Positions 8,002-16,129 of a DNA stretch of 64,000 nt are shown here, one piece after another (the stretch's first letter is position 1; every line of letters begins with the position of its first letter). Position numbers and translations under genes: made by a program. The notes under the pieces were generated by a model. That model was not told the DNA's origin. It ran no database searches and worked only from the letters and a program-made list of their open reading frames with translations. This DNA comes from Pararobbsia alpina (GTDB lineage Bacteria; Pseudomonadota; Gammaproteobacteria; Burkholderiales; Burkholderiaceae): NCBI RefSeq assembly GCF_902859895.1, contig NZ_CADIKM010000012.1:1-64000 (forward strand), read 5' to 3'.

Positions 8002-9714
8002 ATGGACACAATTAGCGCGATACCGGAAAGTCCAAGCGTCGAGCTGCGCGACGTGCTGCGCGCGCTTGGCGAACGGCATGGCTCAGGTATTCGCGCGCTG
8101 GAGGAATTGGCGGCGCAGGTCTCGTTGGATGCGAACGAGCTGGTCGCACGACTCGCCGTGCAGTTCCGCATGAAATCGATCGGCATGCAAGAGTTGAACC
8201 GGCTCGAAGCCGACTTCGACGTGCTTCCGTTCGTCGAAGCAACCACGCGGCTGTGCGCATGCTTTCATCAACCGGATGCAGACGGCGGATTGCTGTTCGT
8301 CATTGCGGATCCTCTCGACGTTCGCACGCGCGGCGCGGTCGAGCACCGGATGCGGTCGCGGCCGACCATACCGTATAGCTGGGCACTCGCGAGCGTCGGA
8401 GATCTCACTGCGTGGTTGGCGGTGCGCGAGAAAGACGTGCGGGCGATGGATTCGCTCGCGTTCGACGATCCCGTTCAGCATGCAGCGGACCCCTCTTCTC
8501 TCGCGCTGACGCTGCAGGGCATCAGCAGCGACGACAGCCCCGTGGTGCGGTTGCTCAATTCCACGATCTACGATGCGCTGAAGATGATGGCGAGCGACAT
8601 TCACCTCGAATGCCGGGCGAACGGATTGATGATCAAGTGCCGCGTGGATGGCGTGCTGACCGTCGTGGGCCGCGCGGAAGGCCGCGACGTCGCAGACCAG
8701 GTGCTGTCGCGCGTGAAGGTCATTTCCGAACTCGATATCGCGGAGCGCCGCGTACCGCAGGATGGTCGCTTCAAGGCGGTGTACGCGGGCCGGGAGATCG
8801 ACTTTCGCGTCTCTATCATGCCGAACCAGTTCGGCGAAGATGCGGTGCTGCGGATCCTCGATCGCTATCAGTTGTCGCAGGCCTCTGGCGGGTTGACGCT
8901 CGAGGCACTCGGTTTTCAGCACGACGATACCCGTTTCATGCGCTCGGTCGCATCGATGCCCTACGGGATGTTGCTGGTGACGGGGCCAACCGGCAGCGGC
9001 AAGACGACCACACTCTACGCCATCCTCACCGAGATCAACGACGGCCTCGAAAAAATCGTGACGATCGAGGACCCTGTCGAATACCAGTTGGGCGACATTC
9101 TGCAGATCCCTGTGAACGAAGCGAAGGGGCTTACGTTTGCCCGTGGGCTTCGATCCATCCTGCGGCACGACCCCGACAAAATCATGGTCGGCGAAATCCG
9201 CGATCCGGAAACCGCGCAAATTGCCGTTCAGGCCGCGCTGACAGGGCATCAGGTGTTCACGACCGTGCACGCGAACAACGTGTTCGACGTGATCGGCCGC
9301 TTCACGAATATGGAGGTCGATCCATACAGCTTTGTGTCTGCACTGAACGGAGTGATCGCGCAGCGGCTGGTGCGGCAGTGCTGTGTGGATTGCGTGATCG
9401 ACGAACCCGTGGAGGCCGACGCTCTGGTCCGTTCCGGCATTGATCCCGACACAGCGGGCCGCTACCAATTTCGGCGTGGCGCCGGCTGCGCGGCATGCCG
9501 TGGCAGTGGATATCGCGGGCGGCGCGCGATCGCAGAAGCGCTGCGAATGAACGACGAACTGAGACAACTGCTTTCGGAGCGCGCGCCTCTCGGACATATC
9601 AAGGCAGCGGCGATGCGCTATGGCATGCAGACGCTGCGCGCCGCCGCACTGACGCTCGTGATGCGCGGCGAAACGACACTCGAGGAGATCAACCGTGTCA
9701 CAATGGTTGAATAG
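8002..9714 (+). CDS. gspE: Type II secretion / pilus assembly ATPase GspE
   Basis: ATG 8002 gives 570 residues; the open frame begins earlier but there it overlaps gspF. An N-terminal GspE/PilB-type domain (about 1-150) precedes the ATPase core. The core has Walker A GPTGSGKT at about 328-335, the Asp box IEDPVEYQLGDILQIPV, Walker B IMVGEIRDPETAQIA and the His box GHQVFTTVHANN. A four-cysteine zinc motif (CCVDC ... CAACRGSG) sits near 461-510. This cytoplasmic hexamer powers pseudopilus extension. Its end overlaps the next gene by 20 bp. Confidence 0.95.
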   Translation: MDTISAIPESPSVELRDVLRALGERHGSGIRALEELAAQVSLDANELVARLAVQFRMKSIGMQELNRLEADFDVLPFVEATTRLCACFHQPDADGGLLFVIADPLDVRTRGAVEHRMRSRPTIPYSWALASVGDLTAWLAVREKDVRAMDSLAFDDPVQHAADPSSLALTLQGISSDDSPVVRLLNSTIYDALKMMASDIHLECRANGLMIKCRVDGVLTVVGRAEGRDVADQVLSRVKVISELDIAERRVPQDGRFKAVYAGREIDFRVSIMPNQFGEDAVLRILDRYQLSQASGGLTLEALGFQHDDTRFMRSVASMPYGMLLVTGPTGSGKTTTLYAILTEINDGLEKIVTIEDPVEYQLGDILQIPVNEAKGLTFARGLRSILRHDPDKIMVGEIRDPETAQIAVQAALTGHQVFTTVHANNVFDVIGRFTNMEVDPYSFVSALNGVIAQRLVRQCCVDCVIDEPVEADALVRSGIDPDTAGRYQFRRGAGCAACRGSGYRGRRAIAEALRMNDELRQLLSERAPLGHIKAAAMRYGMQTLRAAALTLVMRGETTLEEINRVTMVE

Positions 9715-10561
9715 TCCACTGGCGATCGGTGTCGGCACGCGTGAGCTGGTGATCGGCGCGACGACACCTCGATGGATGCGCCAGCGCAAGCTTCCAGCGC
9801 CTGCTGAGCCGCTGAGCGTCGTGATACCCGAAGCGCAGTGCTTCACGGAAGCCGGGTTGCTCGACGCGCTCAAGCTGGCTTTAGCCGGGTTCCCTGTCGA
9901 CCCGGGGCACAAGCGTGCTCCAAAGCAACATGCATGCATCGTCCTGGACGATTTCTGGGCCAGTCACGCGATCCTGCGCGGTGACTTTCGCACGCTGCAC
10001 GCGCCCGAAATCGAAGAAGTGGTGCTCGCGCACCTGAACGACATTTATGGAATCGAAGCGGGTTCGGTGCTGGTGCGTTTCTCGGTGCAGCGCGACGGCC
10101 GGGCAGTCTTCGCCAGTGCGATGTCCCGCACGCTGCATGAGGGCATCCACGACGCGAGCGCAGAGGCGAGGACCCGCATCCGGGGTCTAAGGCTGTGCCT
10201 CCCGGAAATGCTGAATCGTGCGAACAGCACGATCGGCGAGGGCGCGGCAATGTTGCTGTTCATCGCGGACACGCTGATGCAGGCGGTGCTGCTCGAACAG
10301 AACTGCTGGGTCGCATACGACGCGCAGCGTCTCTTCCACGGCGACACGAGCGATCCGGCGATCATCGCGGCGCGGGCCGAGCAAGCCTTCGAGCGTCTTG
10401 CGAGTCGAACCTCCGGGAAACGCGAGGACTGCGGAATCTATCTGTACGGCATCGAGATCGACCCCGCGCCGTTCGAAGGACGTTTTTCGACAACGGTGCG
10501 GCCAGCTCAGCCGACGCATGAACGCTCGGATGCCCACCGGCTCATGAAGGTGGCGCAGTGA
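9695..10561 (+). CDS. PilM/GspL-cytoplasmic-domain-like secretion component (putative)
   Basis: The 288-residue protein starts at GTG 9695 inside the end of gspE and overlaps the next gene by 4 bp. It has no signal peptide or membrane segment. I recognise no strong motif. Its place (after GspE, before small single-span proteins resembling PilN and PilO) and its size match PilM or the cytoplasmic half of GspL, actin-like proteins that dock the ATPase to the inner-membrane ring. A structure prediction showing a divided actin fold would confirm this; sequence alone leaves it tentative. Confidence 0.55.
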   Translation: MSQWLNSPLAIGVGTRELVIGATTPRWMRQRKLPAPAEPLSVVIPEAQCFTEAGLLDALKLALAGFPVDPGHKRAPKQHACIVLDDFWASHAILRGDFRTLHAPEIEEVVLAHLNDIYGIEAGSVLVRFSVQRDGRAVFASAMSRTLHEGIHDASAEARTRIRGLRLCLPEMLNRANSTIGEGAAMLLFIADTLMQAVLLEQNCWVAYDAQRLFHGDTSDPAIIAARAEQAFERLASRTSGKREDCGIYLYGIEIDPAPFEGRFSTTVRPAQPTHERSDAHRLMKVAQ

Positions 10562-11088
10562 CGCCGCGTCTCGACATCGATTTCAGCCGAAGCCGTCCGC
10601 GCGCGGCGCCTGCCGGCGTGCTGCTTCTTTGCGCTGCCATGGTGTTGTTGGTCGCAAGCGGTGAGCGGCTCTGGGAGGCGTACGACGAGAACGACCGTGT
10701 GCAAGCCGAACAGGAGAGGCAATTGCAGCGGATGCACGCGAAATCGCATCGTGCGGCGACGCCGCAGACACCCGCGGCGAAGCTCGCGGAGAGTCAAAGT
10801 CTGGCGGTTCTGCGCGAGCTGACCGTGCCGTGGCAGGACCTGTTGTCGATCGTCGAGGACTATCCCGATCACGATGTCGCACTCATCGGCATCGATCAGA
10901 ATCCTTCCCAAAGCCAGATTCGCATCACCGCGGAGGCGAAATCCTTCGACGCGATGATCGCTTACCTGAGGTATCTGCAGTCCAGCGAGCTGCTGCGCGA
11001 AGCCGTGCTCAACGAACATCTGATCGAGACCAATGTGCCCGGCACGCCGGTGCGCTTCCAGATCACTGCCGTCTGGAGCAAATCATGA
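10558..11088 (+). CDS. PilN-like inner-membrane secretion component
   Basis: The 176-residue protein starts at GTG 10558. A short cytoplasmic N-terminus with the PilN-like pattern RLDIDFSR is followed by one membrane helix (about 19-36), a coiled-coil stretch rich in Q, E and R (about 42-70) and a periplasmic ferredoxin-like domain. It overlaps genes on both sides by 4 bp, a sign of translational coupling. PilN (or the periplasmic half of GspL) forms the alignment ring under the secretin. The family call rests on architecture and gene order. Confidence 0.6.
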   Translation: MTPRLDIDFSRSRPRAAPAGVLLLCAAMVLLVASGERLWEAYDENDRVQAEQERQLQRMHAKSHRAATPQTPAAKLAESQSLAVLRELTVPWQDLLSIVEDYPDHDVALIGIDQNPSQSQIRITAEAKSFDAMIAYLRYLQSSELLREAVLNEHLIETNVPGTPVRFQITAVWSKS

Positions 11089-11651
11089 CCCGTGCCCAGA
11101 TGCATGACCGGTGGCTCACGCTGCGTTTCGAACTGCGACGCTTGCTGGGTTTGCCGGGGCTGCTTGGCGCCCTGTTGCTGGCCGCGGCCGTTGTCATCTC
11201 GGTCGCCGCTCCACGCGTTGAATCGGGCGCGCAGGAAGGGGTGAGTTCAACTGCGCCGACGCGAACCGCCAGTGCGCGTCCTGCGGCGCCCGAACCGTCA
11301 CCGGCTGTCGAAAAAGTCGCGCTCAATACCTTGCCTGACCTCTTTCCGACGTTCTCGCAAAGCGCGGACGATATCGCAACGATTCTCGCCCAGGCCCACG
11401 ACAGCAATCTGACGCTCGGTTCGGCAGAGTATCTCGTGACCAACGATTCCAGTGCTCACTTCGTTCGCTACCAGATGCTGCTGCCGGTCAAGGATCAGTA
11501 CGGGGCGATTCGACGCTTTCTTGCCTTGGTCCTCAATCACGTACCGAATGCGGCTTTACGCGAGATTCATGTCGAGCGTCCGGCAGTGGAGGGGAATGTG
11601 CTCGATGCGCGTGTTCGCTTCGAACTGATCTATCGGGTAAGCCGGCCATGA
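11085..11651 (+). CDS. PilO/GspM-like inner-membrane secretion component
   Basis: I took ATG 11085, which overlaps the preceding stop by 4 bp, over earlier in-frame starts inside the upstream gene; the product is 188 residues. A basic N-terminus, one membrane helix (about 23-40) and an Ala/Pro/Ser-rich linker (about 45-70) lead to a periplasmic domain (DLFPTFSQSADDIATILAQA, then YQMLLPVKDQYGAIRRFL) like the PilO/GspM ferredoxin-like fold. It would pair with the PilN-like protein in the alignment complex. It overlaps the next gene by 4 bp. Confidence 0.6.
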   Translation: MTRAQMHDRWLTLRFELRRLLGLPGLLGALLLAAAVVISVAAPRVESGAQEGVSSTAPTRTASARPAAPEPSPAVEKVALNTLPDLFPTFSQSADDIATILAQAHDSNLTLGSAEYLVTNDSSAHFVRYQMLLPVKDQYGAIRRFLALVLNHVPNAALREIHVERPAVEGNVLDARVRFELIYRVSRP

Positions 11652-12271
11652 AGTCCTCTTTGGTCAAGTTCGCGCTCCTTGGGGTCTGCGTAATCGTCGC
11701 CGCGGGGCTGGGCGTTCGCGAGCGGATGGCTGGATTGCAGACGCCGCTCCCGATTGCGGCATCCCATAGTCCGTATCGTGCCGATGCGCACCCTCGGACG
11801 GTTGCGGTGCATCGCGAGACACCGCCGCATGCGCACGCGAGCGCTTCGCATGGCGCAAGCGCCGCGAGCGGGGCAATCGGAGCCAGTGCAGGGAAGAGCA
11901 CACCGACCCCGCGCGAGAGGCTTGTCGCGCTCCGTGCGCCACTATCGTTGGAGTCAGCAAACAATCCGTTTGCGGCATCGTCATGGCTGCCGCCTCCGCC
12001 TCCACCCGTCGAGGTGCCGACGGCCCCACCAGAGAGCGCGGCGCCGCCCACTGCGCCACCCGTGCCATTTACCTTTCTGGGTGAACAGAACGCGAAAACA
12101 GCCACGCCAAAAGTATTCCTCAGCAGCGGGGACCAGTTGTTGATCGTTTCACCGGGTGAGGTGATCAACGGTCAGTATCGTGTCGACTCGATCTCGGATA
12201 CCGACGTCTTGCTGACCTATTTGCCGCTCAATGTGAAGCAGGTGATTTCCATGCAAAGCGAAGGAAAATAA
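11648..12271 (+). CDS. PilP/GspC-like secretin-connecting protein
   Basis: The 207-residue protein has an N-terminal membrane anchor (about 5-22). A long low-complexity linker rich in Ala, Pro and His runs from about 35 to 135. A small C-terminal beta domain has FTFLGEQ, VFLSSGDQLLIVSPGEVINGQYRVDSI and TYLPL, the pattern of the PilP/GspC homology-region domain that contacts the secretin N-domains. It sits directly before the secretin gene, as pilP does before pilQ. Only 1 bp separates it from the next start. Confidence 0.65.
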   Translation: MKSSLVKFALLGVCVIVAAGLGVRERMAGLQTPLPIAASHSPYRADAHPRTVAVHRETPPHAHASASHGASAASGAIGASAGKSTPTPRERLVALRAPLSLESANNPFAASSWLPPPPPPVEVPTAPPESAAPPTAPPVPFTFLGEQNAKTATPKVFLSSGDQLLIVSPGEVINGQYRVDSISDTDVLLTYLPLNVKQVISMQSEGK

Positions 12272-12272
12272 G

Positions 12273-14540
12273 ATGAAAGGCGCACGCATCCGGGATGCAG
12301 GCCGCGACAGGGACCGTGGCCCATCGAAACGCCTGTCGCTGGAGTTTCGGTCCCGTTATGATCCACCTGCTGTCGGCTGGACTACCCGAAAGCGCGCGCT
12401 GCTGGCAATCGCCGTCGTGCTCGCCTTGAGCGGCTGCATGGTCCCTCCGACCCGATACGACGATCGGACCAATGCCGAGTTGCAGCTGAACAATCTGCGC
12501 GACCGCAATGAACAGGTCGATGCGCTGCTCGACCAGGCTGACGCGCTAAGACTCAACTCCCAGTTCGACGCGGCGGTCCAGAAGCTCTACGCGGCGAGCG
12601 CGATCGACCCGACCAGCGAACGCGGACGCAAGATCGGCGCTGCGCTCGATCAGGACCGCCGCGATCTTGCGGCTCTGCAGGAAGCGGACCGCATGATGCA
12701 ACGCGGCTCGTACGCGCTTGCGTCGGAACGCGTCCATCGGGTGCTCACGCAGAATCCGACCAACGCGATGGCGTTGCGGATGCTGCAGGAACTCGACGAC
12801 AAGCGCCGGCAGCAACGCGAGGCGAAAGAAGAAAGCATTGCCGCGTCGTCGATCATGCGCACGCCGGTGACGCTGCAGTTTCGCGATGCGAATGTCCGCA
12901 TGGTGTTCGAGGCGCTGTCGCGAACGTCGGGCCTGAACGTCATCTTCGACCGAGACGTTCGTGCCGATCTGAAGACGACGATCTTCGTGACGAACGCATC
13001 GTTGCAGGACACAGTCGACATGATCCTGATGCAGAACCAGCTCGACAAAAAGCAGCTCAACGCGAACACGCTCTTCATCTATCCGGCGACCGCGGCCAAG
13101 GAGCTCGAATATCAGGAGCTCAAGGTGCGCACATTCCAGTTGTCGAACATCGACGCGAAGCAGGCCCAGTCGCTGCTGAAGAGCCTCCTGAAGATCAAGG
13201 AAGTCGTGATCGACGAGCATGCGAATACCGTGACGATCCGCGGCACGCCGGATACGGTGCGTGTTGCCGAACAAATGATCGCGGCGCAGGACCTGCCGGA
13301 ACCGGAAGTGATGCTCGAGGTGGAGGTACTCGAGGTGTCGCATGAACGGTTAGCTGATCTCGGTATCGAGTGGCCGAATTCATTCACGATGTCGACACCC
13401 GCGACGGCAAACACCTGGGGGGAGTTGCATCATCTGCCGATCAACGCGCTGAATGTAAGTGGTCTGTCGGCGACGGCCAACTTCAGGCTGAGCGATACCG
13501 ATGCGAACCTGCTGGCCAGCCCACGCATCCGTGCGCGCAACAAGGAGAAGGCGCGCATATTGATCGGCGACAAGGTGCCGGTGATTTCGAGTTCGAGCAC
13601 GCCAAGCACGAGCGGCCCATCGTTCACACAGATGATCCAGTACATCGACGTCGGTATCAAACTCGAAGTCGAGCCGCAGGTCTACCGCGATGGGGATGTC
13701 GGTATCAAGCTCAACCTCGAAGTCAGCAACATCACGAAAACCATTCAAAGTGGCGACTCGCAGACGGGTCTCACCTCGCTCGCTTATCAGATCGGCACGC
13801 GCAGCGCATCGACAAGCCTGCGGCTAAGAGATGGCGAGAGCCAGATACTCGGTGGCCTGATTTCGGATCAGGACCGCACAACGGCCGACAAGGTGCCGGG
13901 GCTGGGGCAACTGCCGGTGCTCGGCCGCCTGTTCTCGGATCACAACGGCGATCATGTGAAGACGGAGATCGTGCTCCAGATCACGCCGCACATCGTGCGG
14001 CCTCAGCTTTCCGCCGACGCGGACACGCAGGAATTGTGGTCGGGCACCGACATGAACGTCCACGCCGACCAGCTGCGGCTCGATCCGGTGAGCGCCGACA
14101 CCGCACAACCGGCACCCGTTCCGGCCGTGCGCACGCCTGGCAATGTCGGTGGTGGAAGAGTGGGTGGGGCGGCCGAGCCGCATTCAGACGCCCCCGCTCG
14201 AGGTACGACGGCACCGTCGACCAGTTCGTTCGGGCAATTGCCCCCGGCCCAGCGTACGACACCGCCGCCCGCGCCGTACGGAGGCCGATACTCGACGGTG
14301 CCGGCCGCTCCCGCGGCGCCGCCCGCGGCTGTGCCCGTCCCGGGCGCGGAGCAAAACGGAGCTGAGGGCGCACCTGCCGGCGAAGCCAATGTGGCGCCCG
14401 CGCCTGCGCAAGCGCCCGCGTTGCCGCAGGCGCCGCCTCCGCAGGCCCCTGCACCCGTGGCGTCGCCGCCGACCCTCGTGATGCCGCCAGGCGACATTCC
14501 AAACGACAACCCATTACGTTCGATCCAGAACGGCTACTGA
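12273..14540 (+). CDS. gspD: Secretin (GspD/PilQ-type) lipoprotein with N-terminal TPR-like segment
   Basis: The 755-residue protein has a membrane stretch ending in a lipobox (LSGC, Cys about 52), so it may be lipidated itself. A TPR-like helical segment (about 70-185: ALLDQADALRLNSQFDAAVQKLY) precedes a secretin short domain (VTLQFRDANVRMVFEALSRTSGLNVIF) and an N1-type domain (about 285-345). The secretin domain has DANLLASPRIRARNKEKARILIGDKVPV and GLISDQDR, with QITPHIVRP near residue 575. About 170 residues rich in Pro and Ala form the tail. The protein makes the outer-membrane channel. TPR plus lipobox differs from classical GspD and resembles MshL- or Oxp-type secretins. Confidence 0.9.
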   Translation: MKGARIRDAGRDRDRGPSKRLSLEFRSRYDPPAVGWTTRKRALLAIAVVLALSGCMVPPTRYDDRTNAELQLNNLRDRNEQVDALLDQADALRLNSQFDAAVQKLYAASAIDPTSERGRKIGAALDQDRRDLAALQEADRMMQRGSYALASERVHRVLTQNPTNAMALRMLQELDDKRRQQREAKEESIAASSIMRTPVTLQFRDANVRMVFEALSRTSGLNVIFDRDVRADLKTTIFVTNASLQDTVDMILMQNQLDKKQLNANTLFIYPATAAKELEYQELKVRTFQLSNIDAKQAQSLLKSLLKIKEVVIDEHANTVTIRGTPDTVRVAEQMIAAQDLPEPEVMLEVEVLEVSHERLADLGIEWPNSFTMSTPATANTWGELHHLPINALNVSGLSATANFRLSDTDANLLASPRIRARNKEKARILIGDKVPVISSSSTPSTSGPSFTQMIQYIDVGIKLEVEPQVYRDGDVGIKLNLEVSNITKTIQSGDSQTGLTSLAYQIGTRSASTSLRLRDGESQILGGLISDQDRTTADKVPGLGQLPVLGRLFSDHNGDHVKTEIVLQITPHIVRPQLSADADTQELWSGTDMNVHADQLRLDPVSADTAQPAPVPAVRTPGNVGGGRVGGAAEPHSDAPARGTTAPSTSSFGQLPPAQRTTPPPAPYGGRYSTVPAAPAAPPAAVPVPGAEQNGAEGAPAGEANVAPAPAQAPALPQAPPPQAPAPVASPPTLVMPPGDIPNDNPLRSIQNGY

Positions 14541-14543
14541 GTC

Positions 14544-15089
14544 ATGCGTACCCCACCAGACGCCGACCGTTCGCGTTGCCGCGTGCGACCCGATCAACGT
14601 GGTTTCACGCTGATCGAACTCGTCATTACGCTTGCGCTAGTGGGTATTCTCGCTCTCGCGATGATGCCGTTTTCAGAATTGATCGTGCAGCGTCAGAAGG
14701 AACAACAATTGAGCGCGGCCTTGCGGGAGATCCGGACCGCACTCGACGCCTACAAGGAAGCAAGCGACACGGGCCTCGTAGAAAGGGAGGCGGACGCGTC
14801 CGGTTATCCGCCGTCACTCGCCGTGCTCGTCACGGGTGTGAAGAACGCGAAGGATCCGAAAGGCGGTCTGCTGATGTTTCTTCGCCGCGTGCCCCGCGAT
14901 CCGTTCTTCTCCGGGGAACCCCAGATTGTCCCCGAAGACACATGGAACGTGCGCGCATTCGGTCAGCCTCCGGATGAGCTCGGCGCCAGCGAGTCATCTG
15001 ACAATTCCCGCGCCGGCAAGGATGTGTTCGACGTGTCGTCGAAAACCGATCGCGTCGGTATCAACGGCATTCCCTACAGCCAGTGGTGA
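14544..15089 (+). CDS. Pseudopilin-like protein (second of four)
   Basis: The 181-residue protein starts at ATG 14544, 3 bp after the secretin stop. A basic 19-residue leader ends at Gly, followed by FTLIELVITLALVGILAL with the +5 glutamate, a canonical type IV pilin-like N-terminus. The C-terminal domain has the GspG-like arrangement LRRVPRDPFF and GINGIPYSQW, but also a Ser/Asp-rich insert (about 145-165) that suits calcium binding or a variable loop. It is probably a minor pseudopilin. The stop nearly touches the next gene. Confidence 0.8.
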   Translation: MRTPPDADRSRCRVRPDQRGFTLIELVITLALVGILALAMMPFSELIVQRQKEQQLSAALREIRTALDAYKEASDTGLVEREADASGYPPSLAVLVTGVKNAKDPKGGLLMFLRRVPRDPFFSGEPQIVPEDTWNVRAFGQPPDELGASESSDNSRAGKDVFDVSSKTDRVGINGIPYSQW

Positions 15090-15097
15090 CCCGCATC

Positions 15098-15487
15098 ATG
15101 AACTCCCGCACTGTGCTCAGAATCCGCGGCTTCACGCTGATCGAACTGGTCGTCGTGATGGCGATCATCGGACTGTTGCTGACGATTGCGCTGCCTCGGT
15201 ATATGCACAGTATCGATCGCGGCAAGGAACAGGTTCGGCAGCAGAACGTCGCGGTGATGCGCGATGCCATCGACAAGTACTACGGCGATAACGCCCAGTA
15301 CCCGGAGACGCTCGATGAACTGGTCACGAAGCACTATCTGCGCGCGATCCCTGTCGACCCCGTCAATGGCGACGACAAATGGACGGTGATTGCGTCGCCG
15401 GACGAAAGCAAAGCGGGTGTGTATGACATCGCGCCGGCCAGCAGCCCGGAGGGCTCGTCGCGAGACCAGGCAGGAGCGGGGCAATGA
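15098..15487 (+). CDS. Pseudopilin-like protein (third of four)
   Basis: I prefer ATG 15098, with GGTGA 8 bases upstream; GTG codons at 15083 and 15086 are alternatives. The product is about 129 residues. The leader MNSRTVLRIRG is followed by FTLIELVVVMAIIGLLLTIALPRYM with Glu at +5. The soluble part (QNVAVMRDAIDKYYGDNAQYPETLDELV, IPVDPVNGDDKWTVI) matches GspG/PilE-type minor pilins with a disordered Ser/Glu-rich tail. It overlaps the next gene by 4 bp. Confidence 0.82.
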   Translation: MNSRTVLRIRGFTLIELVVVMAIIGLLLTIALPRYMHSIDRGKEQVRQQNVAVMRDAIDKYYGDNAQYPETLDELVTKHYLRAIPVDPVNGDDKWTVIASPDESKAGVYDIAPASSPEGSSRDQAGAGQ

Positions 15488-16095
15488 ACGTTGCAGGCCG
15501 CACAAGTCATGCTGGTCAGCGACCCCGTTCATCGACGACGCGCGAGGACGGGCTTGTCATGCTGGCGCTCCTGATTGCGTTGATGCTCGTGTCGATTGCG
15601 CTTTTGGGCGCGCTCGACGTCTGGTCACTCGAACGACAACGTGAACGCGAGCGGCAACTGTTGTTCGCCGGCGATCAATACCGTCTCGCGATCCTTCGCT
15701 ACTACCGCGCGGGTCGCGTTCTCCCAGCGTCGATCGACGATCTGCTGAACGACACACGCTTTCCGATGCCGATGCATCATCTGCGCCGCGCGTGGGTTGA
15801 TCCGGTCACCGGGCAAAACGACTGGGTTCTCATGAGGCAGGGCGATCGCATCTATGGCGTGTATAGCAGTTCAACTGCGGCGCCGATCAAGCTGGCCGGA
15901 TTTCCGCGGCAATATGAGGATTTTGATAAGCAGCCGACATACGGTGGCTGGCGTTTCTTTTACTTGCCGCCCGTCGTGAAGAATTACGTGAACTCCGATC
16001 CTTCGGCCACGCCCGCGAAACCGGCAACCACTTTCAACCCGATGAATAGTCAATTGCCCAGTTTCTCAGGGAGTGGTCTGGGCGGCTCGCGATGA
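15484..16095 (+). CDS. Atypical pilin-like protein, last gene of the secretion operon
   Basis: The 203-residue protein has a polar N-terminus followed by EDGLVMLALLIALMLVSIAL. This resembles a prepilin cleavage site and helix, but the residue after Gly is Leu rather than Phe and +5 is Ala instead of Glu. GspK-type tip proteins also lack Glu5. The soluble domain keeps pseudopilin-like pieces (RQLLFAGDQYRLAILRYYRAG, LPASIDDLLND, LRRAWVDPVTGQNDWVLM) and has a Pro/Ser/Gly-rich tail. It may cap the pseudopilus, but it is shorter than GspK (about 300 residues). The gene ends 34 bp before a convergent chemoreceptor. Confidence 0.65.
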   Translation: MNVAGRTSHAGQRPRSSTTREDGLVMLALLIALMLVSIALLGALDVWSLERQRERERQLLFAGDQYRLAILRYYRAGRVLPASIDDLLNDTRFPMPMHHLRRAWVDPVTGQNDWVLMRQGDRIYGVYSSSTAAPIKLAGFPRQYEDFDKQPTYGGWRFFYLPPVVKNYVNSDPSATPAKPATTFNPMNSQLPSFSGSGLGGSR

Positions 16096-16129
16096 GACGC
16101 GGTGCCGCGCGTCGGTCTTGCGCTACTGA

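Noticed and set aside
8083-9939. 618-codon antisense frame opposite gspE
   Set aside because: High-GC codon bias opens long frames on the opposite strand; no family motif, no ribosome site, and the sense strand is a clear GspE.
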